Shown here: positions 23,600 to 35,200 of the stretch, piece after piece
Position numbering within the stretch: position 1 is the first letter of the stretch
Layout of the letters: every line of letters starts with the position of its first letter
Assembly: GCA_051453625.1 (NCBI GenBank)
Contig: JBOZIK010000001.1
Location: forward strand, 181,939,065-181,993,880
Reading direction: 5' to 3'
DNA: 54,816 nucleotides
From: Welwitschia mirabilis
Lineage: Eukaryota; Gnetophyta; Gnetopsida; Welwitschiales
Notes under the pieces: generated by a model
Told to the model about the DNA's origin: nothing
Databases searched by the model: none
The model's input: only the letters and a program-made list of their open reading frames with translations
Translations under genes and position numbers: made by a program

Positions 23600-24264
23600 C
23601 CCTAGGGTGAGAAATTTAACGTATGAAAAAAAAAATCAATCCAGTTATCATTTACCAAAGATCTATGTAGCTTGCATAGAATTTGACCTTTATTCTAGTC
23701 CCTATTTGACCAAGTAATGAAACATCCTTTACTCTTTAAGTCCATTAGAAATGATTTTTAGAATAAATTTTTGAGCTTCTATACAACCTTAAGGCCTACT
23801 AGGCTACCATTTACTTTTTTTTGGGGGCCTACTATGTAGTTGAAGTTGTCTAACAGAGCCTAAAGGTGGTACATAGTCTAAGCTATTCTACCTAAATCAT
23901 TCCATACCGATTTCCTCTCTTTAACCATGTTAAAATCATATATGAAAGATAGATATATAGTGTCACTATTAACCTTAATTTCATAGTGGATTAACTGGAG
24001 GGAAATAAAAAGGACTAAAACATTTGCTACTAATGAGTTCCAAAGAAGCAAAATTCTACCATTAGAGGAATGGAAAAATTTATGGGCATACGTCCAATCT
24101 ACATTTAGTAAGTAATTGTATGCTATTGCTTGTACTAGCTCTAATTAAACTTTTGTTTCTAATACTATAAAAATACCTAGTTTTAGATTATTAATCATAC
24201 TTTTGATACCTTGCTATTTGTCAGGGCTATTTAGACCCCTTATGTTCTAGCTTACTATCTTCAT
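23600..24264 (-). pseudogene. LINE ORF2 start and AP-type endonuclease domain, degraded
   Basis: ORF2 appears to start at the ATG at 24264-24262, giving MKIVS-stop-NIRGLNSPDK. The early TAG stands at the conserved Trp of the SWNIRG motif (TGG to TAG). Then come ETK (the catalytic Glu motif) and a long readable stretch WTYAHKFFHSSNGRILLLWN near 24050-24110. KLHRSLVND follows near 23640-23680, where the conserved Asp of the motif is His. This is the exonuclease/endonuclease/phosphatase fold that nicks target DNA in L1-type LINEs. Confidence 0.8.
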
Positions 24265-24309
24265 TAGCTAGGATTACTATCCATCAACCCTTTACCTTGA
24301 CCTCTTCTA

Positions 24310-25420
24310 GATTTCCTATGATTAGAAGTCATAATTTGGGTAGACAAGTAGTGAATACAATTTAGGTTTCCTAGATTATATTCAACAAATAATCTATTAT
24401 ATGTATTGAAATCTAGAAGCTGAGACGAACTAGGGGATTTACTGTACTGAATGTAATCCTAATTCATTGAGGCTTCCTCTAAAGTAACTATGGCAATTTC
24501 TATGGATTTTCCCTCCTTGGTAAAGTGTGCCTGTGTATTAACTTTCCTTAGTTCTAGTACTCAATGATCTCTTTGCCTAACCATTTGGTCTCTCTAGCTC
24601 TAAAGCTTTATCCTTGACTTCTTCTTATTGTTTGGTTTACTTTGTTTTTCTGGTAAGAATGGTTTCTAGATAGGAGCTAGTTTCTGCATGCATACCTTTA
24701 TCATATGACTAAAGCATTTATAGTAGATGCATTTTGTAGGAGTTTACTTACCCTCGATGCATTACTCTAATGTTTTGCCTTTAGGTCTTTTTAAATCACT
24801 AAAGATGATAACTCAGTTTTAATAGTAATTTCCACATAGAATCTGGCATAACTTAGTGTTCCTTAACTTGCAATAATTCTGTCTATGTAAATCGGTTTAC
24901 CTAAGATGCTGCCAAACTTGGAGATGACTTTCTCTGATCACAAATGTAGGTTAAGGTATGGGAGTCTTACCTAGATGGGGAAATTGGAAATTCTTTCTGA
25001 ATTTATATCTAAGTCAAACATACATAGATTTAAAATTAGTGGATAATTATCAAACATCCCTAGACCTTTGTTTAAAATATTCTGCATAACCTCTAGGATT
25101 TAAAACTTAAAGATAAATATACTTTTTTCAATCTATAACACTCTAACTACCAAGCCATCCCACTTATTATACACATATTATTGAACCCTTAAGACATGGC
25201 ATTTTAATCCATAAATAAAACCTAAAAGGAAGTTCTCCCATTTTGAAATCCCTAGGTTTCATTCTTGTTCATTAATGGTAACCTCTATCATGGAATATTA
25301 CTATGGATAAAAATATAGCTTCATCCTTGAGTCTATATTCCTATTCTAGGTAACAATGTTAGTGTAAAAATCTTGCTCATTCTTCATTCTTTGATGGCTT
25401 TGGGCTCTCTGCTTCTATAT
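24310..25420 (-). pseudogene. LINE ORF1 (gag-like, DUF4283 plus CCHC knuckle), degraded
   Basis: The minus-strand translation shows a DUF4283-type segment about 25180-24790, for example VRLPYLNLHL, then SEKVISKFGSILGKPIYIDR, then LSYARFYVEI. A zinc-knuckle remnant KCIYYKCFSHMIKVC follows at about 24695-24750; there the second Cys of C-x2-C-x4-H-x4-C is Tyr and the Gly before His is Ser. ORF1 proteins bind LINE RNA. Several stops lie where Trp or Gln is expected. It lies directly upstream of ORF2. Confidence 0.8.
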
Positions 25421-25699
25421 TCATTTACTTTTAAAATCCTAGCTAAAAGCTCAGAGGCCTTGCAAGTAGTACTAGATCGAATTCCATTCATACACACTAC
25501 CACTTCTCTATTTTAGGACCTAATTAGAGCATCGGTAGAATGCAATGGAGCTTAATGATATGTAGTGAAGGGTTTCTCATGCACTCTGCTTACACACTTG
25601 GGGTAATGATGATTTGATTAATCACTTCTTATCTTTAAGGAACTTTGAATAGGATGGAACTTACTTAATGGATTCTGAGAGTGGGTTATTTATCTTAAT

Positions 25700-27420
25700 G
25701 TCTTTAAATATTTTTAAAGCCTCTAATTCTTTTTTCATGATATTATTCTCCTTAAACAAGTGGGAAAAAGGTAAAGGATCTTTGTAAATGGGTGAAAAGT
25801 TTCTCTTTTCTTTTTTTTCCCTTATTTCCTATGGAGGTTAGTCTTTCCTTAGTCTTATTTTCCTTGGATGAATTTTGTTTTTCATTTTTCTTCTCCTAGT
25901 GAATGAACTTAGTCTCTTCTATATGGATGGGTAATCCTTCTATGAACCTAACTCCCTTAATATTTGACTATGAAATTATGTGTAGTTTATGTATTTCCCT
26001 TTGGTTTAGAGAAGAGAATGTAGGTTTACATTTGTTGAAGTTATTAAAGAACTTAAGTAAGGGTTTAAGTGATTTGCTTAAGTTTGCTTAAGGAGAAGAT
26101 ATTTTGACTAAGATTTTATTCATGATCATAGTTGAGTTGGGCTTGGGTTTCCTTTTTAATAATTCCTTCAAAGGGGCAGATGAAGATGGGATCTAAAAGT
26201 TTTATGAAAAGATATGGATGGATGATGAGGGAAATGAATTTATTAGTTAATTATTTTAATTTTTTACTATATAAGTTATCTTATCTCTAAGAAAAGTTGG
26301 GGTAATTTTTCCACCTAGGATTGTAGATGTTGGAATATGGATCATTTTTTTGGTTTTTACACTTGTTTCTACTACATTAACTTATTCATTTACCATGTTC
26401 CAAATAAGAAAATAAATAGAAACTTGGCTATCTCATGCATATCTATGTGGTAAATCTAACATTTAAGTTTGGTGGTTAAAGCTATGGGTGTGGATAAGAT
26501 GGTTAGATATTCTACTCTTCTTGCAAATTCCTTTATCCTATTATTGACTTTAAAGTTATGATGTATGCTGGATACACTAGTAAACCTAACATGATGATAA
26601 ATTTAGATGGTTTTCTTGGATTCTCTAAATTTTTAAATCTTTTAGCTATGGTTTTAAGGTATTTCCAAACTATATTCAATGGCATACTAAAGAAATTATC
26701 CCTACTCGTGATTTTAACTAATTGCCTATTATTTATAAACAAACCATCGTAAAAGAAACTAATCTTCCTTCCTAGCTCAAATCCATTCTATGGGAACTTT
26801 TATAGTAAATACTTATATCTTTTTAAGGCTTGAAAAAGGATTTCATTATTCTTTTGTTAATAATACATTATTTCTCATCTTTAGTCATTTGTCTTATAGT
26901 TTTGGAAAAGTTTGGATATGACCTCCTTATTTGGGCTTAAAGGTGTAGAATCATAAGTTACCCTTTTCTTTAAGGAGAATGAAAAATGAATGATCTTGAG
27001 GACATCATAATTATTCAGATATTTTTATATATTCAAGAACATACACTCAAATTCTTTGAGGTGTAATTATGGATCCTTTGCTTCTAAGCCATGAAAATAA
27101 GGTAATAGCTAGATGGCTAATGGCTTAAATTTTAACCTTTAATATCTATCTAACTATGTTATGTAGGAAATGGTTCCTAATCATTGAGGTCAAAGGTAAT
27201 CATGAACTATTTACTTAGTAGAGTTTTTGATTGCATTATTTTAGTTTTTGACTATCTTTTGGCTATGCTAGAAGGTATTTCATTAATTGATTAGATCTTT
27301 TTTTAACCATGAAATGTTCAGAGGAAATTGAAAGGTAGATTGGATATTTAGATTTTATTGAGAGGTGGAAGCCTATTCTCTTTGAGTTTCATCATGGGAT
27401 TGATTTTCATATGGTATTTT
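25700..27420 (-). pseudogene. Ty3/gypsy Gag (Athila-like), degraded
   Basis: The best-preserved piece is the open frame at 26742-26533, which includes LFINNRQLVKITSRDNFFSM and matches the C-terminal half of plant gypsy Gag. Upstream (27200-26900, minus) are HGLEAKD-like and FECMFLNI-like segments from the N-terminal half of the retrotransposon Gag domain. Gag forms the virus-like particle. The reading frame is broken by stops and shifts. The part between 26500 and 25700 resembles 12600-12760 of the outer element. The plus-strand frames 25903-26091 and 26558-26752 are antisense shadows. Confidence 0.75.
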
Positions 27421-28218
27421 ATGTTCTTCTTTAGTATTAGAATTCATATTATTAAATAAGTTTCTAATTGTTTTGTTATCTAAGGCATGTAAGATTTACA
27501 AAAGTTTCAAAAGAATTCTAAGAAGGTTTCAAATAGATCCTAAATGATAAAAAGTTTTTAAAGTCTTAATGGAATATTTATGAAATATTTTAGAGGTTTT
27601 TGCTTAAGAAAGCTAGTATCACTAGTAAATAAAGGTAGTAAGGCTAGTTAAGATGGGAGTTAATAAATTTAGAAAAATCATAGGACTTTATAGAATTCTC
27701 ATAAAGTATTTAACATAACAAGGTTATAAAAAATGTAAAATAAATAAAAGTGGTAGCACACTCAAAACCAATCCTAAAGAAAATTAAATCCTAAGAATTT
27801 TTTTTCATTTTATAATAGTGAATTAATAGAATGCATTGGGTAGAAAATTAAACTTCTAAATTAAGAAAATGTAAGAAAGAAATGAAAGAATGCAAAGAAA
27901 AGAGTTAAAATTTTATTTTTTTAGCTTTAGTTCCAACATGTAAAAACTTTGTTAGACTTGCAACACAAATTTTTTATAAGTAATACAAATCTAGTTAGAG
28001 AAGAAAAACTCAAAAAATCTCTAAACTAAACCAATTTGAGTATCATTAAAAATGGAATAGTACATATTAGTAAAAAGAAAATAAAATGAAAGAAAAGATA
28101 AAGAACCATTTTAGGTATAATTGAAAATAATCAGTATCACCATTAAAAATTGAAAAGAAAAAAAAGAAAACACACAAAGAAAAAAAAAATAAATAAACTA
28201 GTTAAGGTTTTACTAAGG
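27421..28218 (-). other. Leader region of inner Athila element
   Basis: Untranslated region between the primer-binding site and gag, purine-rich on the plus strand. It is similar to 13300-13860 of the outer element (compare 28020-28220 with 13770-13860) and is interrupted by the solo LTR. Confidence 0.55.
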
Positions 28219-28223
28219 AGGAC
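28219..28223. repeat. Target-site duplication of solo LTR, left
   Basis: aggac, identical to 29434-29438. The uninterrupted paralogous site is at about 13855-13862 (agaggactagtatc). Confidence 0.85.
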
Positions 28224-29433
28224 TATTGCGACACCAACTTAAGTGTATTTGATAGGGTATTTTGAGTTGTTTTGTAGATAAACTAACAAATAAATGCCTA
28301 NNNNNNNNNNNNNNNNNNNNNNNNNNNNNNNNNNNNNNNNNNNNNNNNNNNNNNNNNNNNNNNNNNNNNNNNNNNNNNNNNNNNNNNNNNNNNNNNNNNN
28401 NNNNNNNNNNNNNNNNNNNNNNNNNNNNNNNNNNNNNNNNNNNNNNNNNNNNNNNNNNNNNTTTCCCATGTTGTCCAGACGACAGTTAGGACAACAACCC
28501 TAATTAGACATAAGACAGACTTAATTCTAGATGATTTGTAGTTGAAGTGAAGATCTTTTCATCATACTACATCATCCACCTCATCGTCCAGATGATAATA
28601 GTGAACAACAGCTTCAAAATCAGTTGACAGGGCTTTGCATGCAGATCACAAATAGTTAAACTAGAAGTAAACTAGATAACTCATTGTAAAATCTTGTCAT
28701 CTCCTCCATCGTCCGGATGATCACCTGGATGACACTGTTATCCCACACTTTCACAAATCGTATTTCCAAGTTATCGCTTATTAATTACGACTTTCCCTTT
28801 CATGTTAGCTAGAGTTTCTCTTATACCTTTTTGTTAGTCCCTTTTTCCTTTCTGCCTATAAATAAAGCTCTCCCCCTCGATCCCTAATCATCTTCAACAG
28901 CACCTAACATTCTCATGACAGGAGATCTTGTGATCGGAGAACCATCTTGTAATCCAGAGAGACGTTATCTTGGTGTTGGGTAGAGTATCCTCCATTGAGG
29001 AATGGCTACTTTGTGATACAGATGCTCTTTTTATCTTTTTAATATGAATTACTCTTTTTAACAATTATAGGAACTTATCCCTCATAGTTTATGTTGTTCT
29101 AGATTCGTGACAGGTTTCTTTAATTATATAGATTATGAAGGTATCCTTTGTTAAGGTTGAGCTTAATTAGATTAAGTGCATCTATATTTATTTTCATATA
29201 TTAGTTTGCATCAGCATCTTTTAAATTCCATGGATTACAATTTAATTCAATAGATTCAAGTTACATATTTTTTCTTTGAAATCAACTCTTTATTATCCAT
29301 ACCATTGGCCTTCGACGGAATTATGACATTCGGATCACTTTATCTATACTAGCGTGTTGTATTTTGCATCTTATTTATAATTAATAGGATTGAAATTGAA
29401 ACATGGACTATTACACAAATACACACCGCAACA
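28224..29433 (+). mobile_element. Solo LTR (1210 bp including a 161-N gap)
   Basis: Begins TATTGCG (decayed TGTTGCG) and ends CGCAACA, giving 7-bp inverted ends, flanked by a perfect 5-bp duplication aggac. A TATA box (ctataaataaa) lies at 28856-28866, giving a plus orientation. No internal retrotransposon sequence accompanies it. Its start resembles the LTRs of the element at 37582-43199, and both carry repeated 'gatgatnnnagtgac' type motifs, so they probably share a family. Confidence 0.85.
28301..28461. other. Assembly gap, 161 N
   Basis: Lies inside the solo LTR; the edge sequences do not repeat each other. Open frames reported across it are artefacts of N. Confidence 0.99.
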
Positions 29434-29438
29434 AGGAC
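29434..29438. repeat. Target-site duplication of solo LTR, right
   Basis: aggac; partner of 28219-28223. Confidence 0.85.
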
Positions 29439-29532
29439 CAGTTTCAACCACTAAAAAAACTTTAAAAAAATAAATTAGAACTTTTTAAGAAAGCAAAAAT
29501 TGTATTTCTCATGAGAAGATATCATGTCATTA

Positions 29533-29552
29533 TCTCTATAAATGGCATCAAA
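29533..29552 (-). promoter_or_regulatory. Primer-binding site of inner Athila element
   Basis: On the minus strand TTTGATGCCATTTATAGAGA directly follows the LTR. It fits the Asp-tRNA primer site usual for Athila elements with mostly G-to-A and C-to-T changes. Decay makes the match approximate. Confidence 0.5.
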
Positions 29553-30900
29553 TTCTATTCATTTAAGTAAAATAAACTTGATTTAAGCTAGGGAAACACT
29601 TAGTGTTATTCTATTCACAATGATAATTAGGGTGGATTATAGAAATTACACAAGTCTTACTTATCTTAAAAGTATAAATAAAGAAAGGAAAAATAAAGAG
29701 TTAAGAGAAGTGTAAAGATTTATTTAGAGAGGTAAGGAAGTAAGAAAGCTTGAAGGTTTAATCCAACTTATGCATTAGTGAGTCTTCACTATAATGATAT
29801 CTTAAAATTACCTAAAACATGCTTGAAATTATTAAATAGTGATTGCTTCATTTAGGATGATATAATCGTGTTCACCATATGAGAATTAGTGAATTCAAAA
29901 GTTACTTGGTCCTACATAGCCCTTAAACAAGCATGGAAACTAAGGACTTAATTTATTTACAATTCATCAAATAGAATTAAATATAGTTAATTAACTTAAG
30001 ATACTCATTTAGTAATAAATTAACTAGATAATCTATGTTTACTAAGCATTAAAAGTATAAAGCTATTCATAACTCAAAATCAAAATGAACATCTACTTTT
30101 TATTAAATCAAAAGAGATACATTACATAAAAGGAAGAAGAAAAAGGTTAGTAAGGACTTCTTAAGCTATCCTTTATGTAAGCTCACTTCCAAAATAAAGT
30201 ATTTAGAATACCATGTTAACTTAAGGCTTTAAAGATTTTATTATTTTTCTAAAACAAAGGATGTTGATAAATAAGGGCTGAAAACTCTTTTATATGAATG
30301 GTAGAATTGAGGTAATTGAGAGATTTTGTCTTGTAGCATTAGGTAGAATATTCATCATTTAGTATTTGATAAATGAGATTCTATTCTATATAATTTATTA
30401 AAGCTTATCTTATAGCATTAAGTAGATATGATTTTATCTTCTAGCATTAAGTAGAATCTTTGTCATTGAGAACCTAGTGAAGGTTATCTTGTAGTATTTG
30501 GTAGAGATCATCATATAGTATTAGGTGGAACATTTATCATAATAAGTTTCACATGTGACCTTTGTAGCTAGATTCCTTTGCCAACTAGTGATATCACCAC
30601 ATGTCTTGAGTGCCATGTCCTCATGCCTTTGCCACATGTCTTCTAATTCTACTAATATATGTCACTACTCTATGTATTTACTTCCATTTTTTTAATGTGA
30701 AATTATGTTCATCTTCTATCATGTATCCCAAAATGTAGCTATAAGTCTATAATTATTATGGATAAGAGTATAAAATTAAGTTTTATTTAAAAAATAATCA
30801 AAGACATATTTTATAATTAAAATAATTAAATTAATTTCTCTATTTATAATAAATTAACCCAAAACACTTGACATAAGTGTCAATTTTTTTCATGTTAAGA
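29553..30900 (-). repeat. 5' LTR of inner Athila-like element (LTR C)
   Basis: About 1.35 kb, collinear with LTR B (13953-15250). Contains the 26-bp tandem array at about 30325-30535. It ends directly against the primer-binding site of the outer element. Confidence 0.75.
30325..30535. repeat. 26-bp tandem array in LTR C
   Basis: Degenerate copies of 'tagcattaggtaga' at about 26-bp spacing, as in LTRs A, B and D. Confidence 0.75.
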
Positions 30901-30905
30901 ATCCT
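30901..30905. repeat. Target-site duplication of inner Athila element, right (imperfect)
   Basis: atcct, against atcta at 13948-13952. It overlaps the edge of the outer primer-binding site. Confidence 0.4.
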
Positions 30906-30922
30906 TGGTAATGATGTCAAAA
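30903..30922 (-). promoter_or_regulatory. Primer-binding site of outer Athila element
   Basis: On the minus strand TTTTGACATCATTACCAAGG follows LTR D. Every difference from the Asp-tRNA type primer site of Athila elements is a G-to-A or C-to-T change, which makes this assignment stronger than that of the inner element. Confidence 0.65.
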
Positions 30923-32250
30923 TTTGTTTATGTGTAGTACAAATCAAATCAAAATAAATTGAATTATGATCAAGTATCTTTATTTTTACAAGAATATTTG
31001 TACTAAACCTAACAAAAGTAAGATATAATTACAATCCTATAATGAAATTAAACAAAGTGTAAAATTAAATTTGATAGTTTTTTAATGATTTTAAATTAGT
31101 AATGTAGGGAAATACACATGATCCAGTGGTCTAGCATGACTTGTATCATAATCCACATTTACTCCATCGATTTCTATAACTCTTAAAACAAAATCTTCAA
31201 ATCATCAAATCATGGTGGCTTGGGGGTGGTGACATAATCTCCTTTATCACCTAAGTGTTGGTGAATTTAATATTCACTTTAGTCCTTCATAGTTCTATAC
31301 AAATATAGAAAATAAGTACATTTATCTCTAAGATCTATAAAATAACAATGACTATAACTAAAAAATAACTCTAAAGAATTCATTTAGTATAGACTATCTT
31401 GATAACATAGTTTCATCTAAGGATTACCAATATTAAATTAATATGCACTAAAAATAAAAGAATGAATAACTATTATGTTATTAACAATAAGAAAGAGTCT
31501 CACCTAAGGATTACTAGTACCATGTTAATGTGAACTAGCCTCAGATCAAGCCTATCCCAAAGGGAGATGTTTAAAAAGCCATAACATTTTAACACTCCAA
31601 ATGATTACACTGCATTTGTCTAATCAAAGAAATTTGCAAATGAGAGCTCAAGAAACTTTTATAGGTGGGTGTAGGATGGGAGTGATAGGAAGCCTTTAGC
31701 TTATAGTGATAGGTGAAATGAATTATCTTCATCTTACAACATTAGGTAAAATCTTTATCATTTAGCATTAAGTGGATAAAATTCTATCTTCTAGCATTTG
31801 GTAAAGGTTATCATGTAGTGTTTAGTAGATAAGAATCTATATTATAGCATTAGATAGATTATTTGTCATTTAGTATTTGGTGGAGGCTATCTTACAGTAT
31901 TTGATGGAGGTTGTTATGTAGTGTTAGGTGTAATCTTTATTAAGGTAAGTTCAGCATGTGGCATTTGGAGCTAGATTATTCTACCAACTTATGCTCTCTC
32001 TACATGTCTTAGTACCATCTTTACATGCCTCTACCACATGTCTTTTAATACTAGTACTATGTATGACTACCTTATACCTCCATTACTACTATTGATTTGT
32101 CTGGAATTGTATCAATTTTCTATCATGTATTTTAAAGTGTGGCTAAAGATCTATAATTATTATAGAAAAAATCATAAAATTTAATTTTTCTTTAAAAATA
32201 ATATAAGACATATTTAATTTATATAAATGTCATTTTTTTACATATTGATA
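30923..32250 (-). repeat. 5' LTR of outer Athila-like element (LTR D)
   Basis: About 1.3 kb, collinear with LTR A (compare 30930-31400 with 7830-8310, and 31500-31700 with 9005-9270). Lacks the LINE found in A, so it serves as the empty site. Contains the 26-bp array at about 31725-31930. The high-coordinate end is uncertain by some 10 bp. Confidence 0.75.
31725..31930. repeat. 26-bp tandem array in LTR D
   Basis: Degenerate copies of 'tagcattaggtaga' at about 26-bp spacing, as in LTRs A-C. Confidence 0.7.
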
Positions 32251-35200
32251 GTAGTATATTACTCTTTAGAAAGATTCGTTATCACTAAGGAGGAGTTATG
32301 TGCCTTTTATCACTAGTTCCATATTTTGAAGGAGCATTTGACTAACTATTTCATAAGTATTATTACTTTTATCAATTATTATTATAGCTAATTAGTCACT
32401 TTGAACTACTTGCTTCTTAATGATGAAGAAGGAAATATTCTCCCAAATCCTATTAATCCTTTTCCTAATAGTTCTTACTCCCATGTGACTCCTGATAAGA
32501 ATGAGCCTTGATGTGTAGTTCACTTCTCCTTTTTTAATGTTTGTTTTAATTGCATTCTAGTTTCTTTCTATTTTCTTATACTATCTTTATTTATCTTTAA
32601 TGAAATATTAACTTTTTTATTCATATAATCTATCTTTTATTATTTATTTTCTTCTTTAGTATTTAGGATCATTGAAAGATAGCAATTCAGTATCACTTTA
32701 CTTCAATACCAATTATGTTGATTCAAAATAATTTTAAATGAAACTTGATTACTTAATATTTAAATAAAGAACTTTAATAAAATCAAATAAAATTTGTAAT
32801 TAAAAAATTTGTAATATTTTTTGTTTCTTTCTTTATTTTTCATTATTATTACATAATAGACACAACAAAACCTAGGATGAAATTCTACTTATTCCTTTAT
32901 TAGAATTTCTATATTCTAAAAAAGCAAAATCATAGTAATGTTATATACTTACCTATAGTTAATTTTTAGATTATTTTAATTTAAAAATAATAACAATTTC
33001 ATAAGTTTGTATCCTCTATTTCTTCCTAGTTTTTTATCACATAAAAGATATCTTATGAATACTTAAGAAGATATAAAATTATTGACAATATACATAGATA
33101 AGTTTTAAGGATAATACCTAACCAATATAATAGAAGATTGTAACTCTAATTAATGCCATTCCAACTTAATATTTGACCATCCTTCGAATATGAGTTGATT
33201 GTACTTTAGGTTTTAAGCTATATAAACATGACCAGGCTTAATTCTATAGGCTTTTACTTCACCTCAATATACCCCCCATATAGGTAACAAGCGGTATGTG
33301 AGGTGGATGCATGCTTGCAAATAACCCTTACTTCCTTGAAGCATCTTTATATGATGTAGCATGATCCATCAGTGCTAGGGGCTAAAGATATCAAGTTGGA
33401 ATAAGCTCATATAGGGGTGAGATAGGAGAGTGATGATCAAATCCACTTCCAAAAGGATATTATATTTAAGAAAAATATGCAATGCAACCTACCTTGATAA
33501 TGAAATTCAAGTATGGGGATGAACATTATTAGAATTATCTTGATTTACTCCTATTTGATATATACGCCACACAAATTCATGCAAATAATTATAACTAATG
33601 TAGATATTTAATATTATATTTAGCTAATTATAATAATTCTAACTATAATTTGGTTTATTTTATACAAACAGTCATAAAAAGAAAGCAAGCATACAACAAC
33701 ATTTCTATATTCAAGATTATAATAATAAAAACCTAAATAAAGGAAATATTCTTCTAATTTATATCTAAATAAAAGAAATGTTCCTTTTTTATTTCAGTAA
33801 TAATAAAAAAATTCAAAATGTATCAAATAACATCTTAATAAAGCACTTAAAGAAACTAAAACATACCTAGAGATATGCCAATCCTAGAAAGATTCTTCCA
33901 TGTTCATATGACATACTTCATTGATTAGTTTAAAGGAGGTAAACAAAGAAATTATATCTCAAATATAAATTTTAAGATATAAATCTTTATTCAAGATTTA
34001 TATGGCTACATTATAAGTTAATAAAAAAATAATAAGTAAGAGACTATTTATGTTACTTAAACTACTAAGGTGAAAAACTCTTATAGGCATACGCATTCAA
34101 AGTAAGCTAAAGAACAAAGAATAAAAGAAGTATTTTTACAAATAAATATTACTTATAGGTAATTTAACTTATAGCTACTAATTAAAACATATTTTATATA
34201 CTCATATTCCCTATAAGATTTTGTGTAATAATTTTTCTATAATTTTAAACATTAATTATAAAATTTTTATGCTCTAAAGAGACATGAAAGTTAAAAATTA
34301 ATAATTTATTAATTATGAAGAAAAAATAAATTATAGTAGTTTTTCAATAATTAAACACATAATATGATTCTTATAATCTAAAGTAAAATTTCTTGGAATT
34401 TTAAAAATATTATTTTTAAGTTTAAAAACTTTCAAATTTTTTAGAATTATAATCATATTGAACTTCAATTGAATGAACATAAATTTTAAAATAATTTGAA
34501 TTTTTAAAGGATTCAAGATGTTTTGGAAACATTATTCAATTGAATATAACTTAGGAATATGGATATTTTAATATATAGGTATAGAAATGTAAATTACTTG
34601 CTTACTAGTTTTTACATTTATTGTTTAATGTACTTTAATAAATAAATCTTTTAAAACTAATTACCAATTAGAAAAATTAGTATTTTAGATTTTCATGTTT
34701 ATAACACAATGCTAGACTTATAGAAAAAAAATTTACAAATTTATATCTACTAATTAATAAGATATGATGTTTTTATCCTATGCCTCTATTCTAGAAATTT
34801 AATTTTCATTGTAAAAAATAATGATAAAGTTTTTACAACTACTTAAGCCATAACTTAAATCAGTAAATAATGGATATATTAATCAATTACTTACAAAATC
34901 TCTTAACTAGGTTATTAATTTAAATAATTGTATAATTAAAATCAAATCAATTCAAAAAAAACTATTTACTATGAGTCTTGGGATTACCATATAAGAGTAC
35001 TAGCTTAAAGAGATTTTTGAGGATCAAATTTTCCCCATAATAAGATGGTATTAATGTACATTAGAGAAAAACTATAATACTAAAATAAATATGAAACCTA
35101 AATTTCTTTTTATTTTTATAGTGAATACCCTGGTTACTTGGCCATACTCATCCATTAGTAATCCTCCATCACCAAGCATAAGAAACCCCTCATATCTCAT

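Larger units (their letters stand above)
20340..25600 (-). mobile_element. L1-type plant LINE, near full length, inserted in the Athila gag-protease region
   Basis: Minus-strand non-LTR retrotransposon with ORF1 (about 25420-24310) and ORF2 (24264 down to about 20960), followed by a probable 3' UTR (20960-20340). Athila sequence resumes on both sides (gag at 25700 upward, gag-protease linker at 20300 downward). The ends and target-site duplication could not be fixed, and no clear poly(A) tail is visible. Confidence 0.75.
13953..30900 (-). mobile_element. Inner Athila-like Ty3/gypsy retrotransposon, nested and interrupted
   Basis: A complete but decayed minus-strand element: 5' LTR 29553-30900, primer-binding site 29533-29552, gag about 25700-27420, protease, RT and integrase from 19990 down to 16900, 3' LTR 13953-15250. 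The total of 16.9 kb falls to about 10.4 kb once the LINE (about 20340-25600) and the solo LTR (28224-29433) are removed, close to usual Athila size. Long LTRs, the gag and integrase flavour and an Asp-tRNA-like primer site support the Athila branch. Stops in every domain make it non-functional. Confidence 0.8.

Noticed and set aside
28239-28503. Three frames across the 161-N gap
   Set aside because: Made mostly of N codons.
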